Positions 20,899-29,912 of a stretch of DNA of 64,000 bases are shown here, one piece after another. The stretch is from Enterobacter sp. 638. GTDB lineage: Bacteria > Pseudomonadota > Gammaproteobacteria > Enterobacterales > Enterobacteriaceae. How positions within the stretch are numbered: position 1 is the first letter of the stretch; every line of letters begins with the position of its first letter. Position numbers and translations under genes: made by a program. The notes under the pieces are model-generated. The model ran no database searches. It saw nothing but the letters and a program-made list of their open reading frames with translations, and was not told where the DNA came from. Location: positions 1,860,001-1,924,000 of the forward strand of contig NC_009436.1 of assembly GCF_000016325.1 (NCBI RefSeq), written 5' to 3'.

Positions 20899-21879
20899 AT
20901 GCATGATTATGCCTATCGTCAACATCGCTCCGATCTGCGCGGGTTACTCGTGCTGGTGGTATTTCTCGTCGTCGCGGTGACGGTTAGTCTGTGTGCGGGC
21001 GACCAGTGGATTGGTCCAGAAAACTGGCTGAGTGAACAGGGCCAGCTCTTTGTGTGGCAAATCCGTTTGCCGCGCACAGTGGCGGTGATACTGGTGGGCG
21101 CCGCGCTCGCCTTGTGCGGGACGATGATGCAGGCGTTATTTGAGAACCCACTGGCAGAGCCGGGATTGCTTGGCGTTTCCAATGGTGCAGGCGTTGGGCT
21201 TATCGCGGCCGTGATGTTAGGCCAAGGGGCGCTGTCAGGCTGGAGCGTCAGCGTCTGTGCTATCGCTGGGGCATTGCTGATCACGGTGATTTTGCTTCGC
21301 TTTGCCAGACGGAATCTTTCAACCAGCCGATTGTTACTGGCCGGTGTGGCGCTAGGGATTATCTGTAGCGCCCTGATGACATGGGCGGTGTATTTCTCAA
21401 CATCATTTGATCTGCGCCAACTGATGTACTGGATGATGGGAGGATTCGGTGGCGTAGACTGGCGTCAGGGCTGGTTAATGCTGCTGCTGGTTCCCATCAT
21501 TATCTGGGCCTCCTGTCAGTCAGCGCCACTGAACATGCTGGCCTTAGGCGAAACCTCGGCCCGCCAACTCGGTTTGTCGATCGACGTATGGCGCAAGGTG
21601 CTGGTCGTCGCGATTGGCTGGATGGTGGGCGTGAGCGTCGCTCTCGCGGGGGCGATTGGATTTATCGGCCTTGTCATCCCGCATATGCTGCGCCTCGGCG
21701 GAATGACCGATCACCGTACATTATTGCCCGCATCCGCTGTTGCCGGTGCAGCGACGCTGCTCATCGCCGACATTGTTGCCCGTCTGGCCCTCACCGCGGC
21801 AGAGTTACCCATCGGCGTCGTGACGGCTACGCTGGGCGCACCTGTGTTTATCTGGCTACTATTAAAGGCCGGACGTTAG
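20899..21879 (+). CDS. btuC: Vitamin B12 ABC transporter permease BtuC
   Basis: 326 residues with this start, the length of E. coli BtuC. FecCD-family permease with about ten membrane helices; forms the B12 channel with BtuD, fed by periplasmic BtuF. Seen: [46 protein letters not shown] and the cytoplasmic loop [11 protein letters not shown] that contacts the ATPase. An ATG five codons upstream (20884) is also possible; neither has a strong ribosome-binding site and the chosen one matches the known length. Heads btuC-btuE-btuD. Confidence 0.94.
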   Translation: MHDYAYRQHRSDLRGLLVLVVFLVVAVTVSLCAGDQWIGPENWLSEQGQLFVWQIRLPRTVAVILVGAALALCGTMMQALFENPLAEPGLLGVSNGAGVGLIAAVMLGQGALSGWSVSVCAIAGALLITVILLRFARRNLSTSRLLLAGVALGIICSALMTWAVYFSTSFDLRQLMYWMMGGFGGVDWRQGWLMLLLVPIIIWASCQSAPLNMLALGETSARQLGLSIDVWRKVLVVAIGWMVGVSVALAGAIGFIGLVIPHMLRLGGMTDHRTLLPASAVAGAATLLIADIVARLALTAAELPIGVVTATLGAPVFIWLLLKAGR

Positions 21880-21911
21880 ATCCGACATTGTAAACCAACT
21901 AAGGGGACGCT

Positions 21912-22463
21912 ATGCAGCACGACATTCTGAACACCGAAGTTACAACCATTGATGGCGAAACAACAACGCTGGAAGGCTACAAAGGTAAAGTGTTGTTAAT
22001 CGTGAACGTTGCGTCGAAATGCGGTTTGACGCCGCAGTATGAACAGTTGGAAAACATCCAAAAAGCCTGGGAGAAGGATGGGCTGGTGGTTCTCGGTTTC
22101 CCGTGCAATCAGTTCCTGGGTCAGGAGCCGGGTAGCGAAGAGGAGATCAAAACGTTTTGCAGCACCACCTATGGCATCACGTTCCCGATGTTCAGCAAAA
22201 TTGATGTGAACGGTGAAAATCGCCATCCCCTCTATCAAAAGCTGATCGCCGCCGCTCCAACAGCCGTCACGCCAGAACAAAGCGGATTCTACGAACGTAT
22301 GGCGAGCAAAGGACGTGCCCCCCTGTATCCGGATGATATTTTGTGGAACTTCGAAAAATTCCTGATTGGCCGTGATGGACAGGTTGTACAACGCTTTTCC
22401 CCGGATATGACGCCAGAAGATCCTATTGTGATGGAATCTATCAAGCTGGCACTGGCCAAGTAA
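21912..22463 (+). CDS. btuE: Thioredoxin/glutathione peroxidase BtuE
   Basis: 183 residues, as E. coli. Glutathione-peroxidase fold with a cysteine active site ([10 protein letters not shown], Cys37) in place of the mammalian selenocysteine; reduces peroxides and lipid hydroperoxides, mainly with thioredoxin. The conserved Gln and Trp of the catalytic triad lie in [14 protein letters not shown] and [14 protein letters not shown]. It is not needed for B12 uptake despite its place between btuC and btuD. Stop codon overlaps the btuD ATG by one base (TAATG). Confidence 0.96.
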   Translation: MQHDILNTEVTTIDGETTTLEGYKGKVLLIVNVASKCGLTPQYEQLENIQKAWEKDGLVVLGFPCNQFLGQEPGSEEEIKTFCSTTYGITFPMFSKIDVNGENRHPLYQKLIAAAPTAVTPEQSGFYERMASKGRAPLYPDDILWNFEKFLIGRDGQVVQRFSPDMTPEDPIVMESIKLALAK

Positions 22464-23218
22464 TGACCGTGCTGATGCAGTTGTCTGGCGTGGCGCAGAA
22501 GGGAAGGCTAGAGCCGATAAACGCGGAGGTTCGCTCGGGCGAGATCGTGCATCTTGTGGGCCCCAACGGTGCTGGTAAAAGTACGTTGCTGGCCCGTATG
22601 GCCGGGCTGACCATGGGTGCGGGTGAAATCACGTTGCTGGGACGCTCACTTCGCGAGTGGTCTCCCGTCTCGCTGGCTCATCGACGCAGCTACCTTATCC
22701 AGCAACAGATGCCACCTTTTGCCATGCCCGTCTGGCACTATCTGGCACTGCATCAGCATGATAAAACCCATTCCTCATTGCTTGAAGATGTCACAGGCGC
22801 TTTAGGGCTGGAAGATAAACTCGCGCGCAACTCCAGCCAGCTCTCCGGCGGCGAGTGGCAGCGCGTGCGCCTGGCTGCCGCGATCCTGCAAATCCATCCG
22901 GCGGGGAATCCCCACGGGAACGTATTGTTATTGGATGAGCCGATGAGCGGTCTGGATGTGGCTCAGCAGGCCGCGCTGGACACGCTATTAAGTCTGCTTT
23001 CTGGCAAAGGCATCGCCATCGTGATGAGCAGCCACGATTTAAATCACACGCTGCGCCACGCCCACCGGGTGTGGCTTTTAGCGCGCGGGACGTTGTTAGC
23101 CAGCGGCGCGCGCGACAGTGTGCTCACGCCGCCCAATCTTGCGCGGGCTTACGGTATGCCTTTTCGTCGCCTGGATATTGAAGGGCACAGAATGCTTATT
23201 TCGACCGTTCAGGAATAG
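22463..23218 (+). CDS. btuD: Vitamin B12 ABC transporter ATPase BtuD
   Basis: 251 residues (249 in E. coli). Cytoplasmic ATPase that drives BtuC. Walker [10 protein letters not shown] near residue 33, signature LSGGEWQR near 126, Walker [11 protein letters not shown], and the switch His in SSHDLNH. One-base overlap with btuE suggests translational coupling. Ends 72 bases before nlpC. Confidence 0.97.
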   Translation: MTVLMQLSGVAQKGRLEPINAEVRSGEIVHLVGPNGAGKSTLLARMAGLTMGAGEITLLGRSLREWSPVSLAHRRSYLIQQQMPPFAMPVWHYLALHQHDKTHSSLLEDVTGALGLEDKLARNSSQLSGGEWQRVRLAAAILQIHPAGNPHGNVLLLDEPMSGLDVAQQAALDTLLSLLSGKGIAIVMSSHDLNHTLRHAHRVWLLARGTLLASGARDSVLTPPNLARAYGMPFRRLDIEGHRMLISTVQE

Positions 23219-23232
23219 CGTTTCTTGCAAGG

Positions 23233-23260
23233 TTCCGTAATCACAGGCTAAATTACGGAA
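23233..23260. repeat. Perfect inverted repeat before nlpC
   Basis: TTCCGTAAT (23233-23241) and ATTACGGAA (23252-23260), 9-bp arms with 10-base spacer, in the 72-base btuD-nlpC gap. No T run follows, so it looks more like an operator or an mRNA hairpin than a terminator. Confidence 0.5.
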
Positions 23261-23290
23261 AGGATAAAAAAGCAGAGGATTCGTCTGGAA

Positions 23291-23755
23291 ATGCGATTCT
23301 GGTTAATCATTGTGGGCATGTTATTACTTGCAGGATGCAGCAGTCATCGTGCACCCCCCCCTAATCCGCGGTTATCGGACTCTATTACCGTGATCGCTAA
23401 CCTTAACGACCAGTTGCAACACTGGCGCGGGGCACCGTATCGCTATGGTGGAATGAGCCGGGGTGGCGTGGATTGTTCAGGCTTCGTGCTTATGACTTTC
23501 CGCGACAAGTTCGATCTGCAACTCCCACGCGAAACGCGAATGCAGGCTGAAATCGGTACAAAAATAGATAAAGACGATTTATTGCCGGGCGATCTGGTGT
23601 TTTTTAAAACGGGCTCAGGTGAAAGTGGCCTCCATGTTGGCATTTATGATACCGACAACCAGTTTATTCATGCCTCAACCAGTCGCGGTGTGATGCGATC
23701 ATCTCTGGATAATGTCTACTGGCGGAAAAACTTCTGGCAGGCTCGACGTATATAG
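23291..23755 (+). CDS. nlpC: NlpC/P60 family lipoprotein NlpC
   Basis: 154 residues, as E. coli NlpC. Lipoprotein signal with lipobox LLAGC (Cys16). The rest is the NlpC/P60 cysteine-peptidase domain with catalytic Cys62 (VDCSGFV), His115 (GLHVGIYD) and His127; such enzymes cut peptide stems of peptidoglycan. It lies downstream of btuD as in E. coli and ends with its own terminator at 23779-23808. Confidence 0.96.
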   Translation: MRFWLIIVGMLLLAGCSSHRAPPPNPRLSDSITVIANLNDQLQHWRGAPYRYGGMSRGGVDCSGFVLMTFRDKFDLQLPRETRMQAEIGTKIDKDDLLPGDLVFFKTGSGESGLHVGIYDTDNQFIHASTSRGVMRSSLDNVYWRKNFWQARRI

Positions 23756-23778
23756 CAGGTCGTTTCTGTTTCCTTCTG

Positions 23779-23808
23779 GCGCGGTCATCTGAACCGCGCG
23801 CATTTTTA
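23779..23808 (+). terminator. Terminator of nlpC
   Basis: GCGCGGT-catctga-ACCGCGC followed by GCATTTTT. Confidence 0.85.
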
Positions 23809-23948
23809 AGTTATCCAGTTTGAGTTAAATCTATATGTAATTAATTATGTCGATAAGTGGCTGTTTTCGCTAAAACTGGCTATTACACCATAACCAGGAT
23901 AAAATTATTTTAGATTGAAGGAAAAATCTTAAAAATAAAAAGGAAACA

Positions 23949-24044
23949 ATGAAATTAATCTTTTTAAAATCAATAAAGTTGAATTATTTTAGCAATTGCT
24001 CCAGGATGCTCGTTATCTACTTAAACGCGGGGCCGGCGCAATGA
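23949..24044 (+). CDS. Candidate 31-codon leader frame overlapping the ydiV start
   Basis: ATG preceded by AAAAGGAAACA, the best ribosome-binding site in the region, opens a 31-residue frame (MKLIFLKSIKLNYFSNCSR...). Its TGA (24042-24044) overlaps the ydiV ATG (24041-24043) as ATGA. The ydiV start itself has no clear ribosome-binding site. This is the geometry of a leader peptide that couples translation to ydiV. The peptide resembles nothing I know, and it could be chance in AT-rich sequence. Confidence 0.45.
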   Translation: MKLIFLKSIKLNYFSNCSRMLVIYLNAGPAQ

Positions 24045-24754
24045 TTGTCACCCTGAATAATCCTTATCACTCTGAACTATTATTACTTCCTGCTCGCAAT
24101 TGCGCGGGGGAGCTAAAAGGTTTAGAAATCTTTGCTCACTTTGTTGGCGTGGGAACTGACGTCCGTATTCCAACGGAACTGGTCACCCCGCATCTCAGTG
24201 CGGCAGACGAGTTAGCGCTGTTTCACGAAAAGCTGGAATTGCTGGATTCCTGTAAACTGTTTTTTATTCAGCATCACCTTATTGCCTGGATAAATATAAC
24301 ACCGGCTATTGTTGAGTATCTATTGGCAGACGGGAATGCCACAACAATATTAGAACGCTATCCATTTCTCGAGTTTACGGTTAATGAGAGTTTTCCCGGT
24401 TTAAATAATGGAAAAGATGATCCCGTGCTGGCGAGAATGGCAATCCATTTCCCGATGGTGTTAGCTGACTTTGGGGCGGGAACCGCATCCAACAAAGCCG
24501 TCTTTGATGGATTGTTTAAACGGATTGCACTGGATAAAGGATTTATCCATGCGCGCGTTGCCGAGTTTTCGTTTGAACCCTTTATGCGGGCGATTCTGGC
24601 GCAAATTACGCCCTATTGCCAGGGCGTGATCGCCGCGGGCGTTGACGATGAAGACATCTTGCGACGTATGCTGCCGTTCAACTTCAGCGCCATGCAAGGC
24701 AATTTGTGGTCAGCGGTGACTGCAGAGCAAGTCACGACCCTCGTTCAGAGATAA
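24041..24754 (+). CDS. ydiV: Anti-FlhDC factor YdiV (RflP), degenerate EAL protein
   Basis: 237 residues with the ATG at 24041, the exact length of E. coli YdiV. An EAL-domain fold lacking the EAL signature and metal residues, so it neither binds nor cuts cyclic-di-GMP; in Salmonella and E. coli it binds FlhD, blocks FlhDC from DNA and delivers it to ClpXP, shutting off flagella in poor medium. Seen: [10 protein letters not shown], ...[21 protein letters not shown] and the conserved end QGNLWSAV...TTLVQR. The frame is open 15 codons upstream, but homology and the coupled leader frame point to 24041. AT-rich 5' region. Confidence 0.92.
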   Translation: MIVTLNNPYHSELLLLPARNCAGELKGLEIFAHFVGVGTDVRIPTELVTPHLSAADELALFHEKLELLDSCKLFFIQHHLIAWINITPAIVEYLLADGNATTILERYPFLEFTVNESFPGLNNGKDDPVLARMAIHFPMVLADFGAGTASNKAVFDGLFKRIALDKGFIHARVAEFSFEPFMRAILAQITPYCQGVIAAGVDDEDILRRMLPFNFSAMQGNLWSAVTAEQVTTLVQR

Positions 24755-24815
24755 CCCTTCATTTCGCCCGTGTTTAAGTGCGGGTAAACCCTCTACACTT
24801 AAGGCAGGAGGACCT

Positions 24816-26258
24816 ATGACCCTGTCTTTTACTGCTCACTGGCATGACGAACTACCCGGCTTTTACACTGCGCTCAATCCCACTCCGCTGAAAAATGCCC
24901 GTTTGATCTGGCACAACGCCAGTCTGGCGAATGATTTAGGCGTTCCTGCATCATTATTCCAGCCTGAGACCGGCGCGGGTGTATGGGGCGGAGAAACGCT
25001 GCTTCCCGGCATGCATCCGCTGGCACAGGTCTACAGCGGCCACCAGTTTGGCGTGTGGGCAGGACAGCTCGGGGATGGGCGTGGCATCTTGCTGGGCGAA
25101 CAACAGCTCGAGAACGGACACACCGTCGACTGGCATCTGAAAGGCGCTGGCTTGACGCCGTATTCGCGTATGGGCGACGGACGCGCAGTGCTTCGCTCAA
25201 CCATCCGCGAAAGCCTGGCGTCAGAAGCGATGCATGCCCTGGGAATCCCCACCTCGCGCGCGTTATCCATTGTCACCAGCGATACGCAGGTTGCCCGCGA
25301 ATCGATGGAGCAGGGCGCAATGCTAATGCGTATTGCACAAAGCCACGTTCGATTCGGCCATTTTGAACATTTTTACTATCGCCGGGAACCAGAAAAGGTC
25401 CGCCAGCTCGCTGACTTTGTCATTGAGCATCACTGGCCGCAATGGCAGAACGACGCTGATAAATATGTTCTTTGGTTCCAGGATGTAGTGGCGCGTACGG
25501 CATCGCTGATGGCCTGCTGGCAAACCGTGGGCTTCGCGCACGGGGTGATGAACACCGACAACATGTCTATTCTCGGGCTGACCATTGACTACGGCCCGTA
25601 CGGCTTCCTCGATGACTATCAGCCGGATTTCATCTGTAACCACTCTGACTATCAGGGGCGTTATAGTTTTGAAAATCAGCCTGCGGTTGGGCTGTGGAAC
25701 TTACAGCGTCTGGCACAATCTCTTTCGCCCTTTATTGCTGTCGAGGCCTTGAACGACGCGCTGGATCGGTATCAGGACGTCCTGATGCAGGAATACGGCA
25801 AACTCATGCGCCGCAAGCTGGGGTTGATGACGCAGGAGAAAGGAGATAACGATATCCTCAACGCGTTGTTTGCGCTCATGTCGCGTGAAGGCAGCGATTA
25901 TACGCGCACGTTCCGCATGCTCGGGCAGACCGAAAAGCACAGCGCCGCTTCGCCATTACGCGATGAGTTTATCGATCGTCAGGGCTTTGACAGCTGGTTT
26001 GCGACCTATCGCGCGCGTCTGCAGCGTGAGGAAACGCCAGATGACGCCCGTAACGCGCACATGAATGCAGTCAACCCGGCCATGGTCTTGCGCAACTGGC
26101 TGGCGCAGAGGGCGATAGATCAGGCCGAGCAGGGCGATTATGCTGAGTTACATCGATTGCACGACGCCTTACGCACGCCGTTTAACGACAGAGATGATGA
26201 CTACGTCAGCCGCCCACCGGACTGGGGCAAACGGCTGGAAGTCAGTTGTTCAAGCTAG
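24816..26258 (+). CDS. selO: Protein adenylyltransferase SelO (YdiU)
   Basis: 480 residues (478 in E. coli). Pseudokinase fold that transfers AMP to Ser, Thr or Tyr side chains of target proteins, linked to redox stress. Family blocks present: [61 protein letters not shown] (metal-binding Asp) and a C-terminal Cys (EVSCSS), the position of selenocysteine in eukaryotic SelO. AGGAGG ribosome-binding site. Its TAG overlaps the TAG of convergent hmuV in one CTAG. Confidence 0.96.
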   Translation: MTLSFTAHWHDELPGFYTALNPTPLKNARLIWHNASLANDLGVPASLFQPETGAGVWGGETLLPGMHPLAQVYSGHQFGVWAGQLGDGRGILLGEQQLENGHTVDWHLKGAGLTPYSRMGDGRAVLRSTIRESLASEAMHALGIPTSRALSIVTSDTQVARESMEQGAMLMRIAQSHVRFGHFEHFYYRREPEKVRQLADFVIEHHWPQWQNDADKYVLWFQDVVARTASLMACWQTVGFAHGVMNTDNMSILGLTIDYGPYGFLDDYQPDFICNHSDYQGRYSFENQPAVGLWNLQRLAQSLSPFIAVEALNDALDRYQDVLMQEYGKLMRRKLGLMTQEKGDNDILNALFALMSREGSDYTRTFRMLGQTEKHSAASPLRDEFIDRQGFDSWFATYRARLQREETPDDARNAHMNAVNPAMVLRNWLAQRAIDQAEQGDYAELHRLHDALRTPFNDRDDDYVSRPPDWGKRLEVSCSS

Positions 26259-27034
26259 GGTGCGAGAAATACCTGCGGAGTGGCACTTGTCGGATGCAGG
26301 CCAACGTGAACCTGGGCGCCATACCAGCGCGCCAGGTCGTCGGCCTGTAAAACCAAATCGGGCGCGCCTTGCGAAACGATTTTTCCTTCATGCAGCAGCA
26401 CGATCCGATCGGCCCACAGCGCGGCCAGATTGAGATCGTGCAGCACCACACAAACGTGTAGATTTCCTTGAGCGGTTAAGGATTTCAGCAGCCGCAGCAC
26501 ATGTTGCTGGTGGTAGAGATCTAACGCCGACGTCGGTTCATCGAGAAACAGCCAACCACGCGGCGCCCCGTCGCACCACAGTTGAGCCAGAGCCCGGGCA
26601 AGCTGAACGCGCTGCTGCTCGCCGCCTGATAAAGCCGCATATTTTCGTCCTGCCAGCGGCGTACAGCCCGTTATCTGCATCACATGTGCGATAACTGCCG
26701 CTTCCGGTTGCTGGGTCCACGGCGATCTGCCCATTCCAATAACGGCCTCAATGGGCCAGTCAAATCCGAGCTGTGTCTGCTGGCGCATCACTGCACGATG
26801 ACGCGACAGCGTCTGCGTGCTCCAGCTTTCCAGCGCTTTCCCAGCAAGATTACAGCTGCCAGACGTCGGTGAAAGATAGCCCGTTAGCAGGCGCAACAGC
26901 GTAGATTTACCCGCACCGTTGGGACCGATCAGCGCCACCATTTCCCCTTGATTCAGCGAAAGCGAGACGTCGTGAAGCACGGTTTTATCCGCGATACGGT
27001 AGGTCAGAGCCTGGGCCAGAAATTGTTCAGCCAA
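26255..27034 (-). CDS. hmuV: Hemin ABC transporter ATPase HmuV (TTG start)
   Basis: 259 residues. ATPase of the hemin importer HmuTUV. Walker [10 protein letters not shown] near residue 37, LSGGEQQR signature, Walker [10 protein letters not shown]-loop VLHDLNLA. The start is TTG (27034-27032) with an excellent GAGGAGG ribosome-binding site five bases upstream; no ATG lies nearby in frame. It overlaps the hmuU stop by eight bases. Last gene of hemP-hmuRSTUV; convergent with selO, sharing a CTAG stop. Confidence 0.93.
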   Translation of the reverse strand: MAEQFLAQALTYRIADKTVLHDVSLSLNQGEMVALIGPNGAGKSTLLRLLTGYLSPTSGSCNLAGKALESWSTQTLSRHRAVMRQQTQLGFDWPIEAVIGMGRSPWTQQPEAAVIAHVMQITGCTPLAGRKYAALSGGEQQRVQLARALAQLWCDGAPRGWLFLDEPTSALDLYHQQHVLRLLKSLTAQGNLHVCVVLHDLNLAALWADRIVLLHEGKIVSQGAPDLVLQADDLARWYGAQVHVGLHPTSATPQVFLAP

Positions 27035-28019
27035 TGTGTCCTCCTCGACGGAAAATGAGCCACAAAAACCATGGCGCGCCGAGCAGACTGGTCAGCAATC
27101 CCACCGGCATTTCTGCGGGTGCGACGACGGTGCGCGCGAGGGTATCGGCGATCAACAGCAAAACAGCGCCCGCCAGCACTGAGCCTGGGATAACTGCCCG
27201 GTGATCCGCGCCCAGCCACATCCGCATTAAATGCGGAACCACTAAACCGATAAAGCCAATCACACCGCTCACCGCCACGGCGGACGCCACCAGCAACGCG
27301 CTGCACAGGAGTAAAATACGCTGCACGGCGCGGACGTCGACACCCAGATAATGCGCCTCTTCATCGCCCAACTGCAGCAGATTCAGTGCACCGGACAAGC
27401 GCCAGATAATCATTACGGTGGGGATCATCAGCGAGGCAGCGGCCAATAATGTTGACCACTGTGCAGACCCAAGACTGCCCATGCCCCACAGCGAAAGCTG
27501 ACGCAGTTGCGCGTCATTGCTGACCCACGACATCACCCCCACAATCGCACCGCACAGCGCATTTATCGCAATTCCCACCAGCAGCAGGCGCGACAGGGAG
27601 CTGTCCCGCTGTTGGCTAAGCAAGAAAATCACCAGTGTGGCTGCCAGAGCGCCAACGAAAGCCGCCAGCATCGGCGCATAGAGCATCAGCAATGCCGGGA
27701 GTGAAAAGGGCAACACCACCCACAGCGCGACGGCGCAGGCCGCACCGCTGCTGATCCCCAGTAATCCAGGATCGGCCAGCGGATTGCGAAACAGACCCTG
27801 CATGACGCAGCCCGCCAGCGCCAGCGAACCGCCAATCACCACCGCCAGCAATACGCGCGGGAGGCGAATAGTCAGCCAGATCTGGCGCAGGGCTTCATCG
27901 TGACCGCTCCATAGCAGAGTGACCGGCAGGCGCAACGCGCCAAAACCGGTCGCCAGCAGCGTCATTAACGCCAGCGAAAACGCCAGCATCCACAGTGACA
28001 GCACGATGCGGCGAGCCAT
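27027..28019 (-). CDS. hmuU: Hemin ABC transporter permease HmuU
   Basis: 330 residues, FecCD-family permease with about ten membrane helices (e.g. LALAGCVMQGLFRNPLADPG and GVIGFIGLVVPHLMRM). Forms the inner-membrane channel for heme delivered by HmuT. ATG overlaps the hmuT TGA by one base, and its own stop overlaps hmuV, so the three are translationally coupled. It is a distant relative of btuC found earlier in this window. Confidence 0.95.
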   Translation of the reverse strand: MARRIVLSLWMLAFSLALMTLLATGFGALRLPVTLLWSGHDEALRQIWLTIRLPRVLLAVVIGGSLALAGCVMQGLFRNPLADPGLLGISSGAACAVALWVVLPFSLPALLMLYAPMLAAFVGALAATLVIFLLSQQRDSSLSRLLLVGIAINALCGAIVGVMSWVSNDAQLRQLSLWGMGSLGSAQWSTLLAAASLMIPTVMIIWRLSGALNLLQLGDEEAHYLGVDVRAVQRILLLCSALLVASAVAVSGVIGFIGLVVPHLMRMWLGADHRAVIPGSVLAGAVLLLIADTLARTVVAPAEMPVGLLTSLLGAPWFLWLIFRRGGHIG

Positions 28020-28840
28020 CAGGGTAACTGCTCCGCTTTGTCGCGCAGTTGCTGAATGGCGTGCGGTGTGCGGACGCTAAACCCGAGCAGCGCCATGTCG
28101 TCTATCTGCAGGATCTGTTTGTTCCGTCCCGCAGGCGTTTGCGACAGACCTGGCAGCTGCCACAGATTTGCTTCCCCGCCGATGGCCTGTACGCCGGCCT
28201 GCGAAATCACCACCAGATCGGGCTGGCTGGCGATCACGCCTTCCTGTGACAGGGGCTGGTAGCGAGAAAATCCCTGCATGGCATTATGCAAACCAGCGGC
28301 GCGAATCGCCGTATCCGCCGCGGTTTGTTGCCCGGCGGCCATCGCGCTCATCCCGCCGTGACTGAGAATAAACAGCACGCGTTTATTGAGTGGTGATGTC
28401 GGTAACGCGGCCAGTTCCTGTTGCACGGTTTTGCGCAGAGCATCTCCCTGCACGACGCGATGGGTTGCTTGCGCAATCACGCGGATCTTCTCATCGATTG
28501 CGCTCAAATTGTTACCGCCAGGCACCGTCACCACGTTCACGTTGCTTTGCTCGACCTGTTTTAGCGCTAACGAAGGCTGCGCCTGCGCACTCGCCAGCAC
28601 CAGCGTCGGGCGCATCGCCAGAATGCCTTCGGCGTTAAGCTGGCGCAGATAACCGACATCCGGCAACGACGTGACCTGCTGCGGCCACTGGCTGGTGCTG
28701 TCGCGTGCCACGAGAGAAGATTCGGCACCCAGCGCATAGATAATCTCCGTGACGTCCCCGCCAAGCGCGACAATTTTCTCCTGCGGCGCAGCGAAAGCCG
28801 CCAGCGGGAGCGTGACAATCAGGGCAAACCATTTTTTCAT
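28019..28840 (-). CDS. hmuT: Periplasmic hemin-binding protein HmuT
   Basis: 273 residues. Starts with a Sec signal peptide (MKKWFALIVTLPLAAFA). The remainder is a type III periplasmic binding protein (KIVALGGDVTEIIYALG, DVGYLRQLNAEGILAMRPTLVL) that carries hemin from HmuR to HmuUV. The frame is open 15 codons upstream, but the ATG at 28840 gives the signal peptide and overlaps the hmuS stop as ATGA. Confidence 0.94.
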   Translation of the reverse strand: MKKWFALIVTLPLAAFAAPQEKIVALGGDVTEIIYALGAESSLVARDSTSQWPQQVTSLPDVGYLRQLNAEGILAMRPTLVLASAQAQPSLALKQVEQSNVNVVTVPGGNNLSAIDEKIRVIAQATHRVVQGDALRKTVQQELAALPTSPLNKRVLFILSHGGMSAMAAGQQTAADTAIRAAGLHNAMQGFSRYQPLSQEGVIASQPDLVVISQAGVQAIGGEANLWQLPGLSQTPAGRNKQILQIDDMALLGFSVRTPHAIQQLRDKAEQLP

Positions 28841-29865
28841 GCAGCGAGCCCTTTTGGTGTCAGGGCGTCGATCTGCGCGCGCCACTGCGTTTGCTCCGGT
28901 TCGCCTTCGGTACGTTGGCCATAGAGTTGCGCAATCTGCGTGCCGTCTGCGGCGAACAGTTCGAGGCTGGTGACGTGGCCGTCGGTGGTTGGTTTACGCG
29001 TAATCCACGTCTCCGCGATCGTCTCTTCCAGTAAGTGCAGGGTAAACGTCGGATTGAAAATGTTCAGCCAGCCCTTCATCGGCACCACTTTTTCCACTGC
29101 GCCGGTAAAGATCTGCACGCAGCCACGGTTGCCCACGAAGATCATAATTTCGTTTCCGCTTTGATGCGCCGCATCCAGCAGTTGCGCCAACGCGGTATTG
29201 TCCACTTTGCAGGCCAGGTCATCACTCACCAGACGGAACGCCTGCTGACGGCTCAGACTGTGGCGCTGCAGGAGGCTAAAGAACTGATGCACGTCGGTCA
29301 TGGCTCGCCATTCTGCATCCACTTTTTCAGCATCGGGCGACGTGCTGTTGACTGCCACATCAGCCGCTTTCAGTTCCAGCGGAGGATTATCGGCAATGAT
29401 AAAACGGGTCAAAACATCGCCCCATGCACCAGCGTCAGTGTTATCGGTGGTATAAACCTTGAGCAGCGCATCGCCCTGATGGTCAAAGAATTGAATGCTC
29501 TGGCGTTCACCGCGTGCGGTGGCTTCGCTGATGTGAAACACGCTCGCCCATTGGTTCAGGAACAGGCGCAGATCCAGCGCGCGCGGGTTCAGCACAAGCC
29601 CGGCATGGCCGTTGAGGTGTTGATGGGTGAACGTGCCGACTTGTTCGTGAACGGCGTATTCGTTGCGGCAGATGCATTTTGTTTCACCGACGGTTTCCAG
29701 TGCGCCGAGGATTGCACGGATGTCCTCGCGCAAACGCCGGGCGTCGTGGCCCACGCGGGCGAACGTCAGTTCCGCTTCGCGGATGTTCATCAGCCCGGCG
29801 ATGTCACGCGCGTATTTTCCTGGGTTTTCTTCTTTTAGCTCAAGCCAGCGGGTGTAGTGATTCAT
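28837..29865 (-). CDS. hmuS: Hemin-degrading/transport factor HmuS
   Basis: 342 residues, the length of ChuS/HemS. Cytoplasmic heme-binding protein built from two homologous halves (~1-165 and ~180-342); family members hold heme and some release iron by opening the ring. Start 29865 (MNHYTRWLELK) has AAGGAAGAG upstream; the open frame extends 18 codons more. 47 bases downstream of hmuR and coupled to hmuT by a 4-base overlap. Confidence 0.94.
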   Translation of the reverse strand: MNHYTRWLELKEENPGKYARDIAGLMNIREAELTFARVGHDARRLREDIRAILGALETVGETKCICRNEYAVHEQVGTFTHQHLNGHAGLVLNPRALDLRLFLNQWASVFHISEATARGERQSIQFFDHQGDALLKVYTTDNTDAGAWGDVLTRFIIADNPPLELKAADVAVNSTSPDAEKVDAEWRAMTDVHQFFSLLQRHSLSRQQAFRLVSDDLACKVDNTALAQLLDAAHQSGNEIMIFVGNRGCVQIFTGAVEKVVPMKGWLNIFNPTFTLHLLEETIAETWITRKPTTDGHVTSLELFAADGTQIAQLYGQRTEGEPEQTQWRAQIDALTPKGLAA

Positions 29866-29912
29866 TGTCTCTTCCTTTCGGATAAGGCCCCGGCGAACCG
29901 GGGCAAGGGGGA

